Shown here piece by piece: positions 1-6,752 of a stretch of DNA of 10,948 bases. Both the position numbers and the translations under genes were made by a program. Position 1 is the first letter of the stretch; each line of letters begins with the position of its first letter. The DNA comes from an uncultured beta proteobacterium. GTDB taxonomy: Bacteria; Pseudomonadota; Gammaproteobacteria; Burkholderiales; Burkholderiaceae_C. The notes beneath the pieces were generated by a model. That model saw nothing but the letters and a program-made list of their open reading frames with translations. It made no database searches and was not told where the DNA came from. The stretch spans positions 1-10,948 of the forward strand of contig CAJASG010000486.1 of NCBI GenBank assembly GCA_903944555.1. Direction: 5' to 3'.

Positions 1-3000
1 GCGCTCAAGGAAGGCCAAAGCGCCACACAGACCTACACCATTCGGGTGACCGATGATTTTGGTGCGTACAAGGACCAGACCGTCACCGTGACCATCAACG
101 GCACCAACGACGCCCCTGTCGCCATCGGCTCGGCCAACAGCGGCGATGAGGATGCGGCTTACATCCCCGTTGTATTGGAAGGCACCGACATTGATGGAAC
201 TGTGCTCAGCTTCAGCTTATCGTCACTGCCCACCAACGGTGCGCTCTATTTGGATGCTGCATTGACCATTTTGGTGACTGCTGGAACGGACCTTGCAGCA
301 ACCGGAAACAATCTAACGCTTTACTTCAAACCATCAGCCGACTTCAACAGCGGCCCCGTTGGTACTCTTGACGCCAATTTGGTCAAGCCAAGCTTCAGCT
401 TCACTGCAAAAGATAACAACGGAGCCATCTCCAGTAGTGCGACAGAGACGATCACCATTAGACCGATGTCCGATGGAGACCCTTTAGCGGTCAACGATTC
501 GTTCAAGACGTTGGTGGGTGCGCCCATTACATTCACCCGAGCACAACTGTTGGCCAACGACAACTTGGTGGACCACGCCATCATTACAGCAACCGGCGGG
601 CTGCCTACCGGCCTTACATACAACGCGACAACCCAAACTTACACGTATGCGCCACTCACGGCTGGCACAGGTTCATTTACTTATACGATTACCGACGACG
701 ACGGGACAACCAGCCAGGCCACGGTCAGGCTGAGTTCATTTGCGTCCACTACCGATCTCGCCACTGTTTACGAATCTGCTTTGACTTCCGGCACGGGTGG
801 TGGGGAGCGTGTTGTGATCGGCAATTTGTTTGACAACGACCCAACCACCGGTGCGGGCGCCCTGACAGGCAACATCAGCGCGATCACTGGCGGCACATTC
901 ACGCTATCAGCCGATACCTACACGGGCACGACGGCCTATGGCACGCTGGTGGTTGACCGCACCACAGGTGCGTATAAGTACACGTTGAACGCCACCGTGG
1001 ACAACGACAGCGCTGCTGGCGCGACGGGCACCGAGTTCGTGCAAACCTTCCAGTACACCCGCACTGGTGGAAGCGCCAACTTGGTTATCACCATTGTGGA
1101 TGACGTGCCCTCTGCGCAAAGCCATATCGTGGAGGTCCCCCAAACCGGCACTCTCACCAACTACAACTTGGTGTTGATGCTTGACGTGTCGGGAAGCATG
1201 ATTGACCAAGGATCTGGAGGGCAGGTACGTTTGGTAGATGCCAACGGGAACGCGACCATAACCACACGCATTGCGGCGGCAAAGCAAGCAATGATCGACA
1301 TGGTGAGCAAGTATTTTGATGAGTCAGCCAGTGTATCGGTCAAAGTTGGGTATTTTTCCGATTCAGCCACAGCTGGGACAGCCACTTTGACGACTAAGGC
1401 TGCTGCCATCGCCGCCATTACAGCCATTCCTGAAAACGGGGGAAACACGAACTATGAGGATGGGCTGTACAAAATTCAGGACATGTTTGGCCTTGTAGAT
1501 ACCAACAAAACGAATATTTCCTACTTTATTTCCGACGGGGTCCCCACCGTTCAGATGGGTACAGGCAACGGCATTGCGACACCGGCCACAGAGACGGATG
1601 CGACGCATCCGTTGAGCTACACCCAATTCTTGACAAACAACCCGTCCATCAAATCCTATGCTATCGGCATTGGCGGTGGCATCAGCAATACAGCACCACT
1701 CAACAGCATCCACAACGTTGACGCGGATGCCAGCAATGTGAAGGATCCAGCGATTTTGGTCAATGACTTGAACGCGCTATCTGCGGCCCTGACGGCCACT
1801 ATTCCTCCATCCTTTGGCGGAAATGTGGGGACCAGTGGCAGCAACCCGTATGTAAAAATCGGCGCAGACGGTGGCTTTGTTCAATACATTGATTTGTTGC
1901 TCGACAGCAATGATGCCGGCACCGAACCAGACACTACCGTTCGGTTCACCTATAACGGCACACAAATCACGTACGACAATTTCTACCGAACCGGCACCCA
2001 CACGATCGTCACGGTCAGTGGCAGCTCCCTGACTTTGAACGCAAGCAGTGGGTTTACCAAGGGGACACTGGTATTCAATTTCAGCAATGGCGATTACTCC
2101 TACTACACCCAAGGAGCAGCAGTTAGCGGCGACCAGTTTGACATCGGGTTTAGCGTAAGAGACAACGATGGCGATGTATCGTCTTCCATTGAAACCATCA
2201 AGATCGTGAATGGCAAACCTGTCGCTTACGAAGACAGGGACACCTTGCTGCCCAAGAATACTTTCTTTGATGGCAACGTCCTGAACGCCATCAGCACCGA
2301 TGGCGCAAACCAATCCGTATCGGTTTTCAGCGTTGGCGCGGGGACTGACAATGCGGTCGACAACGCGAAGGTGACATCGATAGTCTTCAACGGCGCCACG
2401 TTCAACCTTGCGACGCCGAGTACGGGCACACTAGGCGGCGGCACTTACACCGTTACGGCCACAAAAGAACTCACCTGGACGAGTTCAACAGATGTAACCA
2501 ACATTTTGGTGTTCCACAGTGACGGGTACTACAAATACACGCCGCCAACTGCACAAACCACAGGGCCGACCCAGGTTGCAGACAAGACCGTCAACTTCAC
2601 CAATGCTGCTGCAGTAACAACCGGCGGTCTGACGTTGCAAGCCGTGACTAGAACAGGATCGATCAGTGCGCCCAATGGAGCACTGGACTATAGCGGGTCA
2701 GGCGTTGGCGTCACTGGCGGTGGCGATACCACCGTCAACACCAATAATTTGGAAACGCTGATCATCAATTTCAATGCAGCCACCTACGCCCAAGGCGTGC
2801 AAAATGTCAGGCTTAACATTAACACCAATAGCAACCTCCAAGCAGGAAGAGCAATTGCAGTCAGTGTTTTCGACATTCTTGGGAATTTGCTGGGTCAGGC
2901 TGCAATTACGACGGAAGGACTGCTGGTCCCCCTGCCAACGAATTGGAGCAATATCGGAAGCATCCGTATTGAACCCAACAGCAATGCGAGCGTGATGATT

Positions 3001-3873
3001 GATGGGATCACCTTCAATGCGGTCAACTTGAACGCCGCAGCGACTGACATCCCCGATACCGTCATTGGTTACACACTGACCGATGACCAGGGCGACACAT
3101 CTTCAAGCAACCTGACGCTTCACGTCGTGACGAACGAGATACAGGGAACATCATTGATTGACACCATCACGGGCACCTCCGGAAATGATGCAATCGCAGG
3201 GTTCGCCGGTGATGACACGTTGAACGGTGGCGCTGGCAGCGACATCATCAAAGGCGGTGCGGGTGCCGACACCCTCGACGGCGGTGCCAACAACGATCAG
3301 CTGTACGGTGGTGATGGGAATGACACAATTCTCGGCGACAACGGCAACGATCTGCTTTTGGGTGATTCTGGCAACGACAACCTTCAAGGTGGCGCTGGCA
3401 ATGACACACTGCGCGGCGGCGCTGGCGATGACTCCCTTGATGGCGGCATTGACAATGACATTCTCATTGGCGGAGCCGGAAACGATGTATTGACAGGGGG
3501 TCTCGGCTCGGACGTCTTCAAATGGGAGTTTGCAGACCAAGGCGCAAAAGGAGCACCCGCAGCTGACACGATCAACCTGTTCGATGTCGCGCCAGCGGCC
3601 TCGGGTGGTGATGTTCTTGATTTGCGTGACTTATTAACGGCAGAGAATCACACCACAGGCGCTGGAAATCTGGCCAGCTACCTGAATTTTGAAAAATCTG
3701 GCGCAGATACTGTCATTCATGTCAGCAGCAACGGTGAGTTCTCGGCAGGCTTCGATGCCACCAAAGATGTCCAAACCATTACGCTCACTGGAGTGGATCT
3801 GATCGGGGCCTATAGCAACGACCAACAAGTCATTCAAAACCTGCTGGCAAACAACAAGTTGATTACGGACTAA
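1..3873 (+). CDS. Giant RTX adhesin, C-terminal part (LapA-like, type I secreted); 5' end outside window
   Basis: The frame is open from base 1, so the gene starts upstream; 1290 residues are visible (numbered from base 1). Likely a cell-surface biofilm adhesin exported by a type I system. Modules in order: the end of a VCBS-type repeat (about 1-40, TVTINGTNDAPV); cadherin/Ig-like repeats (about 41-375); a von Willebrand A domain (about 385-590) with MIDAS residues D395, S397, S399, T483 and D512; further beta-rich repeats; an unrecognised insert (about 862-1010); the end of a repeat (about 1015-1045, YTLTDDQGD); thirteen RTX nonapeptides (1058-1174); and a C-terminal region (about 1175-1290) resembling the T1SS_VCA0849 secretion-target family. 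Neighbouring lapG- and lapD-like genes suggest LapA-type release control, but the N-terminal retention module and LapG site are not in view. Base composition looks more AT-rich than in the ssb and MFS genes. Function is inferred from architecture and context. Confidence 0.93.
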   Translation, partial: ALKEGQSATQTYTIRVTDDFGAYKDQTVTVTINGTNDAPVAIGSANSGDEDAAYIPVVLEGTDIDGTVLSFSLSSLPTNGALYLDAALTILVTAGTDLAATGNNLTLYFKPSADFNSGPVGTLDANLVKPSFSFTAKDNNGAISSSATETITIRPMSDGDPLAVNDSFKTLVGAPITFTRAQLLANDNLVDHAIITATGGLPTGLTYNATTQTYTYAPLTAGTGSFTYTITDDDGTTSQATVRLSSFASTTDLATVYESALTSGTGGGERVVIGNLFDNDPTTGAGALTGNISAITGGTFTLSADTYTGTTAYGTLVVDRTTGAYKYTLNATVDNDSAAGATGTEFVQTFQYTRTGGSANLVITIVDDVPSAQSHIVEVPQTGTLTNYNLVLMLDVSGSMIDQGSGGQVRLVDANGNATITTRIAAAKQAMIDMVSKYFDESASVSVKVGYFSDSATAGTATLTTKAAAIAAITAIPENGGNTNYEDGLYKIQDMFGLVDTNKTNISYFISDGVPTVQMGTGNGIATPATETDATHPLSYTQFLTNNPSIKSYAIGIGGGISNTAPLNSIHNVDADASNVKDPAILVNDLNALSAALTATIPPSFGGNVGTSGSNPYVKIGADGGFVQYIDLLLDSNDAGTEPDTTVRFTYNGTQITYDNFYRTGTHTIVTVSGSSLTLNASSGFTKGTLVFNFSNGDYSYYTQGAAVSGDQFDIGFSVRDNDGDVSSSIETIKIVNGKPVAYEDRDTLLPKNTFFDGNVLNAISTDGANQSVSVFSVGAGTDNAVDNAKVTSIVFNGATFNLATPSTGTLGGGTYTVTATKELTWTSSTDVTNILVFHSDGYYKYTPPTAQTTGPTQVADKTVNFTNAAAVTTGGLTLQAVTRTGSISAPNGALDYSGSGVGVTGGGDTTVNTNNLETLIINFNAATYAQGVQNVRLNINTNSNLQAGRAIAVSVFDILGNLLGQAAITTEGLLVPLPTNWSNIGSIRIEPNSNASVMIDGITFNAVNLNAAATDIPDTVIGYTLTDDQGDTSSSNLTLHVVTNEIQGTSLIDTITGTSGNDAIAGFAGDDTLNGGAGSDIIKGGAGADTLDGGANNDQLYGGDGNDTILGDNGNDLLLGDSGNDNLQGGAGNDTLRGGAGDDSLDGGIDNDILIGGAGNDVLTGGLGSDVFKWEFADQGAKGAPAADTINLFDVAPAASGGDVLDLRDLLTAENHTTGAGNLASYLNFEKSGADTVIHVSSNGEFSAGFDATKDVQTITLTGVDLIGAYSNDQQVIQNLLANNKLITD
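3172..3522 (+). repeat. RTX nonapeptide repeat block, 13 x 27 bp
   Basis: Thirteen consecutive in-frame 27-bp units encode nonapeptides of the form GGxGxDxUx, for example GGAGNDTLR and GGAGADTLD. The first unit (GTSGNDAIA) is degenerate, and units five and eleven lack the middle glycine (GGANNDQLY, GGIDNDILI). In RTX proteins these repeats bind calcium and fold into a parallel beta roll after export, just upstream of the secretion signal. The period matches the codon repeat, so this is protein-level repetition, not an intergenic array. Confidence 0.95.
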
Positions 3874-3879
3874 GACTAA

Positions 3880-3896
3880 GCCGCACGATGTACGGC
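3880..3896. terminator. Weak hairpin in the gap between convergent adhesin and lapD genes
   Basis: Only 25 bp separate the adhesin TAA from the lapD TAG. Most of this gap can fold as GCCG/CGGC arms plus an inner CA-G/C-TG pairing with one mismatch and a three-base loop. No strong T-tract follows on either strand, so it is at best a poor intrinsic terminator. It is listed because no better stop signal is visible for either gene. Confidence 0.22.
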
Positions 3897-3898
3897 AA

Positions 3899-5818
3899 CT
3901 AAATTGCCTCTTTCACCGCCGGGCCGGTAGCGCCGTCAAATCCCAATTGGATGAGCGTTGCCAACTCGGCCTGCGTTGCCACACCCTCGGCCAAGACTTG
4001 CAGGCCGATGTTGTGCGCAATACTGCACAATCCTTTGAGGAAGGCGACGTTGCCCGCGTTGTTGTCGATGCCGCGTACAAAACTGGAATCGACCTTCAGG
4101 TAGTCCAGCCCCATGTCATGTAGCAGGCCAATCTGGCTGAACTGGTGTCCGTAGTGCTCTAGCCCAACGCGGCAACCTACGCTCTTCAAGGAACGGCACA
4201 GGTCGCGGAATTCCTCCAAATGCTTGAGTGCACCGGCCTCTGCGACCTCAAGCCAAAGACGCGAAGTCACTTCCTTTTGACCAGCCAAAAGGGTCACAAG
4301 CTCTGTTCGAAAAACCGCCTCCCCCACAGAACTGGCTGACAAATTGATGGCTAAGCCCTGCAGTTGTGGATGCGCTTGCAGTTCTTTCAGACCCAACGCC
4401 ACAGCAGCTAAATCCAGCGCTGGAGTCAGTTTCAGTCGTTCTGCCACAGGCAAAAATCGTCCTGCAGGCAACCACTCGCCCTTCTCGTCAAACATCAAGC
4501 GCAAGGGGCATTCACGGTGCGAGAGTTTGCCTTGCGCATCCACGACAGGAAAGGAAATCAACCGCACCCATCCGTGCTCCAACGCACGGCGAATCATGAC
4601 GGACCACTGCTCGGCTGTCCGTGGCATTTCATCGTCTTCATCCATGGGCACCTCGCGCACAGCGTTGGCACCCTCTGCTTCTACCCCTGCCAAGGCTGTA
4701 TCCACGCGGGCCAGCAAGGCGCCCATGTCTGAGCCTTGCTTAAACCGACCCACACCAATCCAGCCAATCGCATGACCCTCGACAAACGGCGTCGCCACTT
4801 CAACCAGCGCCGCCAACAAAGCATCCGCAGCCATTCGGGCATCTACTCCATGCCCCAGCAACACCGCAAAGTCAGCGCCATTCAAACGCGCCGCAACATT
4901 GGAAGGCGACTGGGCTGCACACGCATCAACGACACCGCCCACTTGCCGCAAAAAATCATCAGTAGCCCCGCGGCCGAGACGGCGGTTGATGCCCACCAAA
5001 TCAGCCAAGCGGATCAATAGCAATGATCCCCCTAAGGAGTCCTCTGATTCCAATGACTGGCGCAATCGGGCCATGAAATGGGTGCGATTGGCTAGCCCGG
5101 TGAGCGAGTCGAAGTTGGCCTCACGCCGGACCGTTTCCAGCCGACCCGCTTCTTCCTCGAACATCGCCTTGAGCCGCCCCACGGTGGCGTTCATTGCCAC
5201 AGCCAGTTGCCGCAGTTCCGGCACTGCGGGCAACTCAATGCTCACAAAGCGGCGCTGCGTAATAGCTTGCGCCTGGTCAATCACCGCATCCAATGGCCCC
5301 CTCAGGCGGCGCAGCACTAAAGCACCCAAATAGCCCCCCACGAGCCCCGCAAGGGACAAGGCGAACACCATGTCATACGCACTCTTCCACAACGCCCCGT
5401 ACGCAAACCGGCTGTGGCTTACCAAGGTCACCGTGCCAAACTGTTTCCAGCCACTGCTGACTTGTGCAATACCCGCACTTGCCTGCAACGGCAGCGCTTT
5501 CACGAACCAGCCCGGTGCATCCAAATCACCCGTGGGCGCGGTACGCTCGGTGATGAGATTGCCCTTGGGATCGGTGATGCGAATCAACTCGTAATGCCCA
5601 CTGTCAAACAGCGACGCAACCACCAAATCCGCCATGACCGGGTCTGGATTACTCTGGCTGAGTGACAGCGCCAACGCGGTGGCATTGTCGGTATTTTTGA
5701 TGGATAACTGCGACTCCAAATACCCACGGGCACTCAACAGCGACGCGAGCAGCCCGCCCCCCATGGAGAGCAAGGTGCTGACAATAATTGCGAGCCACAG
5801 TTGGCGGTACATCGACAT
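3899..5818 (-). CDS. lapD: LapD-like inner-membrane c-di-GMP receptor (degenerate GGDEF-EAL)
   Basis: 639 residues. Layout matches LapD: membrane segment (about 6-28), periplasmic domain (about 30-148) containing a GW motif (W124) at the position expected for the LapG-contacting loop, second membrane segment (about 150-170), HAMP (about 171-222), GGDEF-like (about 230-385) and EAL-like domain (about 400-639). Both enzymatic motifs are eroded: GGDEF reads NGADF (313-317), EAL reads ECP (436-438), and the DDFG metal-binding region reads EHYG (554-557). INLSASS and LKVD remain. In the known family such a protein binds c-di-GMP in the cytoplasm without making or cleaving it, and sequesters LapG in the periplasm when bound. 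The ATG is preferred because AGGAG lies 6 nt upstream; the seven-codon-longer TTG start would place that site inside the gene. It follows lapG by 27 bp, a likely operon. Confidence 0.93.
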   Translation of the reverse strand: MSMYRQLWLAIIVSTLLSMGGGLLASLLSARGYLESQLSIKNTDNATALALSLSQSNPDPVMADLVVASLFDSGHYELIRITDPKGNLITERTAPTGDLDAPGWFVKALPLQASAGIAQVSSGWKQFGTVTLVSHSRFAYGALWKSAYDMVFALSLAGLVGGYLGALVLRRLRGPLDAVIDQAQAITQRRFVSIELPAVPELRQLAVAMNATVGRLKAMFEEEAGRLETVRREANFDSLTGLANRTHFMARLRQSLESEDSLGGSLLLIRLADLVGINRRLGRGATDDFLRQVGGVVDACAAQSPSNVAARLNGADFAVLLGHGVDARMAADALLAALVEVATPFVEGHAIGWIGVGRFKQGSDMGALLARVDTALAGVEAEGANAVREVPMDEDDEMPRTAEQWSVMIRRALEHGWVRLISFPVVDAQGKLSHRECPLRLMFDEKGEWLPAGRFLPVAERLKLTPALDLAAVALGLKELQAHPQLQGLAINLSASSVGEAVFRTELVTLLAGQKEVTSRLWLEVAEAGALKHLEEFRDLCRSLKSVGCRVGLEHYGHQFSQIGLLHDMGLDYLKVDSSFVRGIDNNAGNVAFLKGLCSIAHNIGLQVLAEGVATQAELATLIQLGFDGATGPAVKEAI

Positions 5819-5824
5819 AAAATT

Positions 5825-5829
5825 CTCCT
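5825..5829 (-). promoter_or_regulatory. Ribosome binding site that decides the lapD start
   Basis: On the - strand AGGAG is followed by six bases and then ATG TCG ATG. The spacing is good for the first ATG (5818-5816). The protein from there, MSMYRQLWLAIIVS, has the short cytoplasmic lead and membrane segment expected of LapD. Confidence 0.8.
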
Positions 5830-5845
5830 GGATTCCCAATATTTT

Positions 5846-6535
5846 TCAAAAGCCTTCAGCGCGCGTACGCTTGAGCAAGTCTTCCCAGCGGGACAAGCGC
5901 CCCGCCCCCACTGCGGGTGCAATTTCTTTGTTCGACGCGCCGGAAAAAATACCTTGCGCATTGAAACTGAACACGGGGGACAAGTCCGGCCGACGGGATG
6001 CCAACCGCACATCGCCCACCAAGTTGTCCAACACCAGAGGCTCGTCGTCCGGTTCCCCGTAGTACGCCAGCACCATGTGCGCTTGTGTGGGCGTTGCGGA
6101 CGACGCGCCAGTGCGGGCGTGCACGTAGGTCAGGCGCAGCTTCTCGGCTGGCACTCCCACCAGTTGCAAGGTGTAGTACTTTGCAATGACGAAATCTTCA
6201 CAATCCCCGGCGCCCTTGCCCAAAGTCTCCAGCGGAGTCGCCCAGTAGTCCGATTGACCCCAGACAACGGAATCGTCGCCAAAGGTGGTGGTGCGATTGA
6301 AAAACTCATTGACCTTCTTCAACCGTTCCAAATCGGTCTTCCCCGCGCCGGACGCTACGAAATCCTTCCAAGCCAGATAGCGCGGCATGGCCGGGGCGCC
6401 CCAACGCGGCGTGAATGATGCAAGGAATTGGTCGAAGTTGACCGCCGAATGCACCGTCAATGCAAGCCAAATGCATGCAAGGAAGAGGCTGATGACGCCA
6501 ATCGTGCGCGCCAGATGAAGTGGGAGAACCCGCAT
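5846..6535 (-). CDS. lapG: LapG-like periplasmic cysteine protease (bacterial transglutaminase-like)
   Basis: 229 residues from the ATG. A basic N-terminus (MRVLPLHLAR) precedes a hydrophobic segment (about 11-30), an export signal or anchor. The body matches the LapG family: GQSDYWATPLE, then GDCEDFVIAKYYTL with catalytic Cys112 flanked by Asp111 and Glu113 (calcium-site residues in characterised LapG), AHMVLAYY with His153 and PLVLDNL with Asp170, giving the Cys-His-Asp triad. The known role is calcium-dependent clipping of the LapA-type adhesin N-terminus, releasing it from the outer-membrane channel; LapD blocks this when c-di-GMP is high. The presumed substrate is the adhesin converging on this operon. 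A GTG at 6565 would add ten residues. Neither start has a clear ribosome site, so ATG was chosen for codon preference and a compact signal region. Confidence 0.93.
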   Translation of the reverse strand: MRVLPLHLARTIGVISLFLACIWLALTVHSAVNFDQFLASFTPRWGAPAMPRYLAWKDFVASGAGKTDLERLKKVNEFFNRTTTFGDDSVVWGQSDYWATPLETLGKGAGDCEDFVIAKYYTLQLVGVPAEKLRLTYVHARTGASSATPTQAHMVLAYYGEPDDEPLVLDNLVGDVRLASRRPDLSPVFSFNAQGIFSGASNKEIAPAVGAGRLSRWEDLLKRTRAEGF

Positions 6536-6752
6536 GCAGGGGCCCGCTATGACGCGCTCAGACACTGGCAGGAATACAAGAAAGCCATATAAATCCTGAT
6601 TTCCGGGAATTTGTCACACATATTTTTACACCGAGCGCCACCTGAAAACTAAAATCGATGCCAACTGGCGGATACCCTGCGAGCATAGCTGCGTTGACCA
6701 AACGCACCGTGTCGACAGATTTTCCGCAAATTAAATCCGACTCAAAATCTGA
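6536..6752. promoter_or_regulatory. Divergent intergenic region between lapG-lapD and the TolC-like gene
   Basis: This AT-richer stretch must hold the promoters for both divergent units. On the + strand a TTGACC (6694-6699) is the best -35 candidate, but the matching -10 (CAGATT, 6716-6721) is poor. On the - strand GTGACA (6617-6612) and TATATG (6591-6586) are near consensus but 20 bp apart, which is too wide. A short palindrome TTCCGGGAA lies at 6601-6609. No riboswitch fold was recognised. The position is well supported; the individual elements are not. Confidence 0.4.
6717..6750 (+). repeat. Inverted repeat abutting the TolC-like start codon
   Basis: AGATTTT (6717-6723) and AAAATCT (6744-6750) are exact inverted copies separated by 20 nt, and the right arm ends two bases before the ATG at 6753. 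If transcribed, the pairing would enclose the ribosome-binding region, where no Shine-Dalgarno motif is visible. It could equally be an operator or chance in an AT-rich stretch. Confidence 0.35.

Noticed and set aside
1777..2313. 178-residue open frame on - opposite the adhesin
   Set aside because: The + frame is part of a continuous adhesin; the antisense product has no recognisable features.
3172..3522. Regular 27-bp periodicity suggesting a tandem or CRISPR-like array
   Set aside because: The period is nine codons and encodes RTX nonapeptides in frame. There are no identical repeats with unique spacers.
5819..5839. TTG start giving a LapD seven residues longer
   Set aside because: It would bury the AGGAG ribosome site inside the coding region; the ATG at 5818 has ideal spacing.
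5801..6418. 205-residue open frame on + across the lapG/lapD junction
   Set aside because: It lies antisense to lapG, whose catalytic residues and family motifs are clear. It has no recognisable domain and no ribosome site; its length follows from GC-rich codon bias.
6536..6752. c-di-GMP riboswitch or FleQ-type operator upstream of lapG or the TolC-like gene
   Set aside because: The region is a plausible place for one given the pathway, but no GEMM-like core or convincing operator could be seen.
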